This document shows, piece by piece, positions 25,348 through 33,342 of a DNA stretch of 64,000 bases. The stretch lies in NCBI GenBank assembly GCA_964406575.1, contig CAYOSH010000016.1, forward strand, positions 1 to 64,000. Reading direction: 5' to 3'. The DNA comes from WTAW01 sp964406575. Its GTDB lineage: Bacteria; Acidobacteriota; Aminicenantia; Aminicenantales; Aminicenantaceae. Made by a program: the position numbers and the translations under genes. The notes under the pieces were generated by a model that did not search any database, was not told the origin of the DNA, and was given only the letters and a program-made list of their open reading frames with translations. Each line of letters begins with the position of its first letter. Positions within the stretch are counted from its first letter, which is position 1.

Positions 25348-25401
25348 ATAAAAATAAGAAAAATAATGGTTGATTTAAGTCAACATTTTTCTTATTTTTA
25401 T
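25348..25401. promoter_or_regulatory. Long inverted repeat upstream of PadR gene
   Basis: ATAAAAATAAGAAAAAT (25348-25364) and ATTTTTCTTATTTTTAT (25385-25401) are a perfect 17-bp inverted repeat. Inside it GTTGA and TCAAC pair around TTTAAG, with a 4-base bulge on the left side. The right arm ends 25 bases before the PadR ATG at 25427. It may be the operator of that PadR, or the end of a terminator for upstream transcripts. An AT-rich -10-like TATAGTATTACTATA follows the right arm. Confidence 0.65.
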
Positions 25402-25426
25402 AGTATTACTATATGGAGATGAAAAA

Positions 25427-25756
25427 ATGAAGATCTTATCCAGAGCAGAAGAGCTCATCATGCTGTCCATCTGGAAGCTTCAAAAAGATGCCTACTGTGT
25501 CCCAATTCTTCAGGAAGCCCAGATACACACGGGTAAAAAGTGGACCTTGAGCGGGATATACATCCCGCTAGGAAGATTAGAGAAAAAAGGGTATGTGGAA
25601 TCTTATTTTGGAGAACCAACTCCTGAGCGGGGTGGAAAAAGAAAACGCTTCTACAGGCTTACTCCTGCGGGATTTAAGGCCTTGAAAGAGGTCAAAACCA
25701 TTGAAAAATCGATGTGGAAAGGATTGCCGGAAGCATCTCTGGAAGACCTCTTGTGA
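25427..25756 (+). CDS. PadR-family transcriptional regulator
   Basis: A 109-aa winged-helix protein: SRAEELIMLSIWKLQKDAYCVPILQEAQ, then WTLSGIYIPLGRLEKKGYVES (recognition helix) and TPERGGKRKRFYRLTPAGFKALKEV (wing). The closest family is the short PadR group beside MacB-type permeases; the protein at 43235 has the same GEPTP.R.G.R..YY(R)LTPAG pattern. GGAGAT precedes the ATG. Its stop overlaps the GTG start of the permease gene (GTGA), so the two are translationally coupled. I infer that it controls the permease by binding the inverted repeat just upstream. Confidence 0.9.
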   Translation: MKILSRAEELIMLSIWKLQKDAYCVPILQEAQIHTGKKWTLSGIYIPLGRLEKKGYVESYFGEPTPERGGKRKRFYRLTPAGFKALKEVKTIEKSMWKGLPEASLEDLL

Positions 25757-28356
25757 CTAAGAATATAAAGCCTCCAAAAATCGCTTCATGGCTCTTGAGG
25801 CACCTCCTCCCCCATCACATCGGAGCCGAAGGATTGGGTGATTATGAAGAGCTCTATCATTTTAAAGCCGAGGCTAAGGGAGCATTCAAGGCAAAGAGCT
25901 GGTATTGCTTCCAAATTTTGATTGCTCTTTCTTCCTTTTTTGCGGAAAAAGCGAAATGGAACATTATCATGCTTAAGAACTATCTTAAAATCGCCATCCG
26001 ACATTTTCAGAAGCAAAAAGTCTATTCACTCATCAATTTATCCGGCCTAGCTGTGGGCATGGCCTGTTGCATCCTTATAGTCCTATGGGTGTATGATGAA
26101 TTGAGCTATGACCGATATCATGAAAATTCCGATCGAATTTACAGAATCACCTATGCTGAAGAAATCGGTGGTGCCTATGACCATTAGGCACTCGCGCCTT
26201 TTGCTTCAGCATCAGTCTTCACTGAAGAGTTGAGCGAAGTTGAGGCTTTCACAAGGCTATGGAACCGTAACGGTCTTATTACACACAATGAGAGAACATT
26301 TGAAGTGCACGATATCTTTTATGTCGACCCTGACTTCTTTAAGATCTTCACCTACGATATAATAGAGGGCGATCCGGATACAGCACTCAACAACCCTGGC
26401 TCGATCGTCCTCACTGAGGAATCCGCCCATAAAATATTTCGGGAGAACAATCCTGTAGGCCAAACTTTAAACCTCAATGGAGATGGAGACCTTCTTGTCA
26501 CAGGGGTGATAAAGAACGCTCCGAAGAATTCCCATTTCAGATTTAGCTATCTCATATCCATCAATACGATTCAAGGGCAGCGGGCCGAACACCTCCAGCA
26601 ATGGCAGACCATCGTGGGATGGTCCTATATTTTACTGGCCGAAGGTGCCCGCCCGAATGATGTGGAGAAAAAAATGGCGGCCATCGTTGAGAGGCACGCC
26701 GGCGAAGAATACAGAAAATTTGGGGTGAGGGCGGACTATTTTTTACAGAAGCTGACAGATATCCATCTCAAATCGCACCTTCAAGCAGAGATTGAGGGGA
26801 ATGGAAACATCCACTATGTGTATGTCTTCTCCCTTATTGCTTTCTTCATATTGCTCATTGCCTGTATCAATTTCATGAATCTGTCGACAGCCCGATCGGC
26901 CAACCGTGGAAAAGAAGTGGGGATGCGCAAAGTGTTTGGGGCGCACAAGATTAGGCTTATCAACCAGTTTATTGCTGAGTCGACAGTCCTGGCATTCCTC
27001 GGACTGTTCTCCGCCCTGTTCCTCGTTTGGTTTCTGCTTCCCTTTTTCAGCAACCTCACGGGAAAGGAGATCGGTCTTGGCCAATTGAACAATGGAGTCA
27101 TTATCGGAGGTTTCCTTGGATTGGTCGTCATAACAGGTTTGGTTTCAGGAATCTATCCCGCTTTTTCCCTCTCATCGTTTCAACCTGTGGATGTCATCCG
27201 GAACAAACTGCACAGGACCTCTCAGAAATCACGTTTGAGAAATGTCTTGGTGACTCTCCAATTCGCAATTTCTGTGGTTCTGATCATCAGCACATTCATT
27301 GTTCTCGACCAACTGAAATACATGAAGAATCAAAAGCTCGGCTTCGATAAAGAACAGGTCCTGGCCGTTCGCCTCAAAGATAAATCCAAGTGGAATTCTA
27401 TAGAGCCAATTAAGACAGAACTGATGAAAAATCCACATATTTTGAGCACATCCGCCTCACATGGGATTCCAGGATATTTGGACGCTGTGCTCACCCTCTT
27501 CCAGGAAGGAAAAACCGAGAATGAGTCCCATACATTTGATGTCATAGTCTCAGATTATGATTACATAGAAACGTATGGCATTGAATTAATCGAAGGCAGG
27601 GATTTTTCGAGAGAATTCGCAGCGGACGCCGATGGAGCCTTTCTCATCAATGAAACAGCACAAACAAAATTGGGATGGGGCAAAGCGACTGTGGGGAAGA
27701 AAATCGGATTCTCTGATGAGACTATGTGGCCGATCGTGGGCATCGTCAAAGACTTCCATTACAAGTCCATTAAGGAAACGGTCGGGCCACTGGCGATTCT
27801 GTTAAGACTGGATCATTTTTCTCTGCTATCGGTCAAAATGAACACAGAGAATATTTCCGGGACCATCGACTTCATCAAAAAAACCTGGCAATCCTTTGAA
27901 AAGGACAGGACTTTCGAATACTTTTTCGTCGATGAGAATTTTGACTCCCTCTATTACTCTGAGAAGCGTTTGAGCCAGGTCATCAGCTATTTTGCGGCTA
28001 TCGCTATATTCATCGCCTGTCTCGGTCTTTTCGGCCTCGCCTCTTTCACTGCAGAACAGAGCAGAAAAGAGATCGGGATTCGAAAAGTTATGGGTGCAAC
28101 CATCCAAAATATTATTTTCCAGCTCTCCAGAAATTTTCTCAAGTGGGTCGTGATTGCCAACCTCATAGCATGGCCATTGACTTTTTATGTGATGAAAAAA
28201 TATTGGCTCTCCACCTTCCCATATCGGATCGATCCCAGCATATTTACTTTTTTAATCGCAAGCACTGTATCTCTTCTTATCGCCTTGTTCACAGTCAGCT
28301 ACCAGTCCATCAAAGCCGCCCTCGCGAATCCGGCTGAAACTCTGCGTGCTGAATAA
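25753..28356 (+). pseudogene. MacB/FtsX-type ABC permease with one in-frame TAG
   Basis: From the GTG at 25753 the frame reads a prefix domain (KPPKIASWLLRHLLPHHIGAEGLGDYEELY, about residues 5-75) and then NYLKIAIRHFQKQKVYSLINLSGLAVGMACCILI, the standard first helix of MacB/FtsX permeases. After AYDH a single TAG (26185-26187) interrupts it. The same frame goes on without loss (ALAPFASASVFTEELSEVEAFTRLW) to the end, with the FtsX domains around GLFSALFLVWFLLPFFS and the final QSIKAALANPAETLRAE. The rest is intact, so the stop is recent, a sequencing error, or it is read through. The paralogue at 40583 is uninterrupted. The protein would export a peptide or lipid-like substrate. Confidence 0.8.
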
Positions 28357-28556
28357 AAAACAAACAAAAATAGAAATTTTCTCCTTATCGCTTCTCCAAG
28401 TTAATTAAAAAGGAAAAACGTTTCCTATTCAAAAAGAAACCAAAAACTTTCGATATACATCCAAAGGATGGACGGGTAAAATTATTCGAAGCCGAACGAA
28501 TTCTCACAAAAATCCGTAAATACTAAATAGAGATAATAAAACAAAAGGAGATCATA

Positions 28557-28961
28557 TTGACGAACATTTTAAGAAAATCATTATGCATGTCCACGATTAT
28601 GCTGTCTCTTCTGGTTTTTGTCTTTGTGTCATTTGTGGAAGCCGATACCGCAGAAGATCTTGAAAAAAAGTATGCCCCAATTTTGGGAGACTACTCCTTT
28701 GACATGACGAGCCATGGGTACGGCGTGCTCAAAGTAACTTTTTATGTGGAAAACAATGAACTGCTTGCCATCACCGAAGTCTCGAGCAATCCTGGACGAA
28801 TGGAGCCTGTGGCAGGCAAGGAGTTCGAGTTCACCATCGAAGATCCCGACGAAGGCACATATCAGATCAAGTTCTTGAAGGATGATGCGGGTAAATTCAC
28901 CAAATGTCACCTTCTCAACGAGACCATGGGGATGGATGTAACAGGAGAAAAAGTCACCTAA
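28557..28961 (+). CDS. Exported small protein, 134 aa
   Basis: A secreted protein with a signal peptide (about residues 1-29) and a 100-residue beta-rich domain (LGDYSFDMTSHGYGVLKVTFYVENNELLAITEVSS, then EGTYQIKFLKDDAGKFTKCHLLNETMGM). This pattern resembles the small beta-barrel domain often found at the C-terminus of serine hydrolases (DUF3471-like), here on its own. The start is TTG at 28557, preceded by AAAAGGAG. It stands alone after the permease and before the sulfate operon. Function unknown. Confidence 0.7.
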   Translation: MTNILRKSLCMSTIMLSLLVFVFVSFVEADTAEDLEKKYAPILGDYSFDMTSHGYGVLKVTFYVENNELLAITEVSSNPGRMEPVAGKEFEFTIEDPDEGTYQIKFLKDDAGKFTKCHLLNETMGMDVTGEKVT

Positions 28962-29044
28962 CAGGTATTTCTTCTGCAGTTAACAGCAATACCCGAATCC
29001 TAATAACTCTATTCATGCGGGAAGCAACACTTTGAATTTCGATT

Positions 29045-30142
29045 TTATTCAATATAGCCCAGTTCTTTGAGCTTTTCTCTTACCTTTTCGTGTCCTCCCT
29101 CCGCTGTAAAAATACGGTAATCCTTAAAGGACAAAAACACATTCTGTGCGACACTCCACTGTTGCCTGATAAAATTGTTCTTGTTTTCGATCACATTCAC
29201 TAGAATGTCTCCGACTTCACAGTTAATCTCGTAGTGACTCCCACGGTAGTGGATGGTTTTGATCGTAAATGGGAGGGAGTTGCTAACCGGTGTGGCCACG
29301 AGCTCGATGTCCTCGGGCCGGACGAGCAGCACAACATCTCCTGTCTGAAGCTTTTCTCCGTCCCTCGGCTCGAAGGTCGCATCTGCTCCTTTGATGTTTA
29401 TACGGCCGTCTCTCACAACGGCTTCCAGCACATTCACCTGGCCTATGAAACTGGCCACAAATTTGCTCTCTGGATGTTCGTAAACATCTCGGGCGCTTCC
29501 GTACTGCTCCACTCGTCCCCGGTTGATCAAGACGATCTTATCTGAAATTTCGATAGCCTCGTTCTGATCGTGCGTCACGAATACGCTAGTGATGTTGAAA
29601 TTGTCGTGGAATTCTCTCAGCCAGTGGGCCAGATTGCTGCGCACTTTGGCATCCAGTGCGCCGAAGGGCTCATCGAGCAGCAACACTCTGGGTTCGGTAG
29701 CCAGCGCCCGTGCCAGCGCCACGCGTTGTCTCTGCCCTCCTGAGAGTTGATCCGGATAGTGATTTTCGTACCCGTTGAGCTTGACCAGACTTATGAGTTC
29801 GGCGACTCTCTTCTGGATGACCGGCTTTTTCTGTTTCTGTATCTCCAGCCCGAAAGCGATATTTTTTTCCACATTCATGTGTTTGAACAGGGCATAGTGC
29901 TGGAAAACAAATCCCACCCTTCTCTTCTGAGTGGCCAGAGAGGTGACATCATTCCCCGTCAGGTAAATCTCTCCGCTATCGGGAGTTTCCAGGCCCGCGA
30001 TAATCCTGAGGATTGTGCTTTTTCCGGATCCGCTGGGCCCGAGCAAGGCGACAAGCTCACCCGCCTTGACCTCGAAGCTCACATTGTCAACCGCCACAAA
30101 ATCACCAAATTTTTTCGAAATATCGCCGACCACAATTCCCAT
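29045..30142 (-). CDS. cysA: Sulfate ABC transporter ATP-binding protein
   Basis: A 365-aa CysA-type ATPase: Walker A GPSGSGKST (residues 35-43), Q-loop FVFQHYALFKHM, signature LSGGQRQRVALARAL (about 131), Walker B VLLLDEPFGALDAKVR and VFVTHDQNEAIEISD (switch His). The C-terminal part is the TOBE-like domain typical of CysA and PotA. The ATG at 30142 is chosen because AGGAG lies 9 bases before it; a TTG at 30151 is in frame. It is the last gene of a CysP-T-W-A operon and imports sulfate or thiosulfate with the permeases just upstream. The C-terminal extension ends LKELGYIE. Confidence 0.94.
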   Translation of the reverse strand: MGIVVGDISKKFGDFVAVDNVSFEVKAGELVALLGPSGSGKSTILRIIAGLETPDSGEIYLTGNDVTSLATQKRRVGFVFQHYALFKHMNVEKNIAFGLEIQKQKKPVIQKRVAELISLVKLNGYENHYPDQLSGGQRQRVALARALATEPRVLLLDEPFGALDAKVRSNLAHWLREFHDNFNITSVFVTHDQNEAIEISDKIVLINRGRVEQYGSARDVYEHPESKFVASFIGQVNVLEAVVRDGRINIKGADATFEPRDGEKLQTGDVVLLVRPEDIELVATPVSNSLPFTIKTIHYRGSHYEINCEVGDILVNVIENKNNFIRQQWSVAQNVFLSFKDYRIFTAEGGHEKVREKLKELGYIE

Positions 30143-30143
30143 C

Positions 30144-30983
30144 TCAATCAACTCCTTTTTGTCTGTAGATGCGCTGCATAGTCGTCAAAATAATGAACGA
30201 GGCCACGGCTAGAATGATGGCCGCGGAAAAAGCGCCCACATAGTTGTAATCTGTGAACTGCTGATGAATATGCAGTGTCGCTGTCTGAGTCTTGTTGATA
30301 ATGCTTCCGCTCACGACCAAAACCGCCCCGAATTCGCCGATGGAACGGGCAATAGTGAGGGTAATCCCATAGGCGAGCCCCCACTTCACGGAAGGCAAGG
30401 TCACTTTCCAGAAGGTCTGCCACTTCGAGGCGCCCAACACATATGCCGATTCCTCCTGCTGCAGTCCGAATTCCTTCAGGACGGGAATTATCTCCCTGGC
30501 TACAAAAGGCAGAGTGACAAAGAGCGTTGCAATGAGCATTCCCGGAAGCGCATACACGATTTTGATCCCCCCGGCTTCGAACCAGCTCCCGAGCCATCCC
30601 CTGGGGCCGAAGAGTAGGATGAACATAAATCCGGCGACGACTGGAGAGACAGCAAAAGGAAGGTCGACAATTCCTTCCACGAAGAGTTTTCCGCGAAATC
30701 GTTGCTTCACAAGAGTTATAGCCAGGATTATCCCGAAAACTGTGTTGATGACGACAGTGGCCATGGTTATCCAGAGTGTCAACACAAAGGAATGGATTGA
30801 TTCGGGAGCAGTGAGTGCGGCGATAAAAACATCAAGGCCTTCACGAAATGCCTCGCGTATGATGCCGAAAACAGGCATGAGGATCATGAAGAAAAACCAA
30901 ATCACAACAGCTGCGACAAGGATGTTTTTCCCGAGGCGACGCTGTTGGCGTATGACCTTGACCATTTCATTGGATCTGTTCAT
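30144..30983 (-). CDS. cysW: Sulfate ABC transporter permease CysW
   Basis: A 279-aa membrane protein with about six helices. The family hallmark EAA loop is VLKEFGLQQEESAYVLGASKWQTFWKVTLPSVKWGLAYGITLTIARSIGEFGAVLVVSG, and the segment IVDLPFAVSPVVAGFMFILLFG is the typical CysW inner region. It forms the transport channel with CysT. It overlaps CysT by 17 bases and sits one base before the CysA start, so all four genes are a single transcript. Confidence 0.95.
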   Translation of the reverse strand: MNRSNEMVKVIRQQRRLGKNILVAAVVIWFFFMILMPVFGIIREAFREGLDVFIAALTAPESIHSFVLTLWITMATVVINTVFGIILAITLVKQRFRGKLFVEGIVDLPFAVSPVVAGFMFILLFGPRGWLGSWFEAGGIKIVYALPGMLIATLFVTLPFVAREIIPVLKEFGLQQEESAYVLGASKWQTFWKVTLPSVKWGLAYGITLTIARSIGEFGAVLVVSGSIINKTQTATLHIHQQFTDYNYVGAFSAAIILAVASFIILTTMQRIYRQKGVD

Positions 30984-31806
30984 GTTTTCGACTCCACACC
31001 TGTAGACGATTCAAAAATACAAGTATGAGGAAAGAACAGAAGAGCAGGGCCACCGACAGCCCCAGAGCCCCCTGCTGGTTGTAGCTTTCGAGCTCCCCGT
31101 AGATATAGACAGAGGCCACCTGTGTCTTGAAAGGGATGTTGCCTGAGATAATAGCGATGGACCCGAACTCACCAATAGCCCGGCTAAAGGATAGTGCGGC
31201 TCCGGTTAAGATTGCGGGTATTATGGTAGGCACGACAATACGCCTGAAAATCGTAAAGGAACTTGCTCCAAGTGTTTTGGCCGCTTCCTCCATATCCAGA
31301 TCCATTTCCTGGAGAACCGGCTGGACCGCCCTCACAACGAAGGGGAAAGAGACGTACATCAAAGCAAGTATGATTCCCGGTTTATCGAACACGACCTCGA
31401 TACCCTGTTTATTCAGGAAACCGCCAAGGATACTCTTCGGACCGTAGAGGGCTACCAGCATGATACCCGTGACCACAGTAGGTATTGCAAAGGGCAGGTC
31501 GATGAGAGCGTTCATCAAGTTCTTTAGAGGAAAACGATAGCGTACTAGCACCCAGGCCGTGGCCGTCCCCGTGATCACGTTCAAAACGACCATGAAAAAA
31601 GCTGTTAGGAAAGTGAGTTTTATAGCATAAATAGCTTGAGGCGTAAGGATATTCCTCCAGAGAGATCCAAGTCCTCCTCTCAGCGCTTCCAATGTGATGG
31701 CGGCGATGGGAAGGATGATCAACAGTCCCACGTAAAAAAAGGAGAGAGACCGCAGAGTCAAATCACCTCCCCAGGAAAGAGACTTTAAAAAGCCGGGTTT
31801 ATTCAT
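30967..31806 (-). CDS. cysT: Sulfate ABC transporter permease CysT (CysU)
   Basis: A 279-aa membrane protein with about six helices. The EAA loop is QEMDLDMEEAAKTLGASSFTIFRRIVVPTIIPAILTGAALSFSRAIGEFGSIAIISGN, and INVLPIAAITL-type helices and LIDLPFAIPTVVTGIMLVALYG follow the CysT pattern. It is the second channel subunit. It overlaps the substrate-binding protein gene by 8 bases and the CysW gene by 17. Confidence 0.95.
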   Translation of the reverse strand: MNKPGFLKSLSWGGDLTLRSLSFFYVGLLIILPIAAITLEALRGGLGSLWRNILTPQAIYAIKLTFLTAFFMVVLNVITGTATAWVLVRYRFPLKNLMNALIDLPFAIPTVVTGIMLVALYGPKSILGGFLNKQGIEVVFDKPGIILALMYVSFPFVVRAVQPVLQEMDLDMEEAAKTLGASSFTIFRRIVVPTIIPAILTGAALSFSRAIGEFGSIAIISGNIPFKTQVASVYIYGELESYNQQGALGLSVALLFCSFLILVFLNRLQVWSRKHEQIQ

Positions 31807-32830
31807 ATACCAGTTCTTCTATGATTTTTGCCCATACCCCTTCGGTCCCGAATATCTCGTTTTGCACACGATCCCATCCACCAAGGAAGGCGATGTCGAA
31901 CAGAAGCATGGGCGTTGGAAATTGCTCTTGAAACTCAGCCGCCACTTCCGCGTTGACAGGCCTGAAGCCGTATCTGGCGAAGTTCCTCTGAGAATCCACG
32001 GACAATACATAATCCACAAAGGCTTCCACCGCCGGCCTGTTTCCGTGTTTGTCCACGTTCTGATCGATGACGGCAATCGGATTCTCAATCAGAATGGTAG
32101 CTTCGGGAATGACGTATTCCATATTACGCCCCTCTTTCCGCCGCAGGAGCACCTCATTCTCGTACGTTATGAGGACATCACCAATGCCGTTTTCGAATGT
32201 CGTGACAGAGGCCCGGCCCGATCTGTCCATGACTTTGACATTTCTCTGCACGGATTTGAGGAGCTGGAAGGCAAAATCTTTGTCCTGAATTCCTTTTTCG
32301 CCCAAGCTCAATTTCAACCCCGCCCCGTAGATAGCATTGACATCCCACATCGCTCCTCCGGATGTTTTGGGATTTGGGTAAAGAACCTCAACACCTTCTC
32401 GGGTCAAGTCCTGCCAGTTACGAATGTTTTTAGGATTGCCGACACGGTATGCGATCACAACGACAGAGCGAGTGACAAATCCATTGTATTTCCTGCTCTT
32501 CCAATCATGGGTGATAAGACCGATATCTCTTAGTCGTTCCACATCTTGTTCCAGGGAGAGAGCAGCGATGTCCGCTTCAAATCCGGATGCGATGGCCCTA
32601 GATTGAGCTCCGGATGCGATGTAGGACTCTTCGAACCGTACGGACTGACCTGTCTTATCCAGCCAGAATTTCTTGAAAGCGGGAATGACCTCTTTTTCAT
32701 AGGCCTCCTTGGGGACGGTGTAAGCTCCGAGGGTAATTGTGACTTCCCCTGATTCCTCGGTCACCTTCTCACCTTTGCAGAATATCAAGACGAAGACGAG
32801 AATGCACAGAATGATCCACATTTTTTTCAT
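31799..32830 (-). CDS. sbp: Sulfate/thiosulfate-binding protein
   Basis: A 343-aa exported protein with a signal peptide (MKKMWIILCILVFVLIFCKG) that ends near a cysteine, so it may be a lipoprotein. The family signature is clear: VTITLGAYTVPKEAYEKEVIPAFKKFW, ESYIASGAQSRAIASGFEADIAALSLEQDVERL (serine-rich ligand loop), GVEVLYPNPKTSGGAMWDVNAIYG, GDVLITYENEVLL and the closing FDIAFLGGWDRVQNEIF. It brings sulfate or thiosulfate to the CysTWA importer. AGGAGGTG precedes the ATG. It heads the operon; the promoter region holds four CACTCTTA-type repeats. Confidence 0.94.
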   Translation of the reverse strand: MKKMWIILCILVFVLIFCKGEKVTEESGEVTITLGAYTVPKEAYEKEVIPAFKKFWLDKTGQSVRFEESYIASGAQSRAIASGFEADIAALSLEQDVERLRDIGLITHDWKSRKYNGFVTRSVVVIAYRVGNPKNIRNWQDLTREGVEVLYPNPKTSGGAMWDVNAIYGAGLKLSLGEKGIQDKDFAFQLLKSVQRNVKVMDRSGRASVTTFENGIGDVLITYENEVLLRRKEGRNMEYVIPEATILIENPIAVIDQNVDKHGNRPAVEAFVDYVLSVDSQRNFARYGFRPVNAEVAAEFQEQFPTPMLLFDIAFLGGWDRVQNEIFGTEGVWAKIIEELVYE

Positions 32831-32860
32831 GATTCACCTCCTGGATCTTTAGTTTTTCAA

Positions 32861-32937
32861 CACTCTTATTTTAGCCTGACACTCTAATAGCACTCTTATA
32901 ACACTCTTAATGTAGTGTCGAGGTTGATAAATGTCAA
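32861..32937 (-). promoter_or_regulatory. Promoter and four direct repeats before the sulfate operon
   Basis: On the minus strand TTGACA (32932-32937), 17 bases and TACATT (32909-32914) form a likely sigma-70-type promoter. Four copies of CACTCTWA (plus-strand reading) lie at 32861, 32880, 32891 and 32902. The last three are 11 bases apart, one helical turn, and start at the -10 and transcription start. Such spacing suggests a multimeric DNA-binding protein that represses the sulfate genes. Not the usual CysB or IscR sequence, as far as I can tell. Confidence 0.6.
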
Positions 32938-33102
32938 GCATTAATAATAGCTTAATACATTTCGGGCCTATAGCAGATTAAAGTGGAAAATATTAACCGG
33001 GGGAAACACAGGCATTAAATGCCTATGGGACTCTCTTTCAATGATTGTCTGACTATCTTGACCTTAATCGAGAGAATTCCATAGAGGATCCGCAATAGCG
33101 TT

Positions 33103-33342
33103 TTATTCATGCCTCAATGAATGGACAGGATCCGTGAGAGAAGCTCGAAGCGTCTGAAAAGCCACGGCCGCCAAAGTCGCGATGAGAGCAAGCAGCCCAG
33201 CAAGGGCAAAGGGGCTCCAGCTCAGGTTCACATGGTAGGGAAATTTCTGGATCCAGTTATGCATGACCAGCCAGGCAACCGGCCAGGCACAGAGATTTGC
33301 CACAAGGACTAGTTTTACAAAATCCCTAAAGACGAGGATCAC
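33103..33342 (-). pseudogene. Remnant: C-terminus of MacB/FtsX permease
   Basis: The frame holds the last part of an FtsX-type permease: FVKLVLVANLCAWPVAWLVMHNWIQKFPYHVN, a hydrophobic helix and FQTLRASLTDPVHSLRHE. The full permeases here end the same way. The GTG start overlaps the cytochrome stop by chance (GTGA); no other part of the permease is left. I infer a deletion that removed the rest and joined its tail to the multiheme cytochrome operon. Confidence 0.7.

Noticed and set aside
28964..28993. GGTATT/AATACC inverted repeat after the small exported protein as a terminator
   Set aside because: Six-bp arms with an 18-base loop and no T-run; too weak to call.
31862..32533. Long forward ORF (223 codons) opposite the sulfate-binding protein gene
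   Set aside because: It is antisense to a clear CDS, has no family pattern, and has no ribosome site.
33010..33024. AGGCATTAAATGCCT palindrome upstream of the sulfate operon
   Set aside because: Short and AT-centred, lies beyond the promoter with no partner gene; could be chance.
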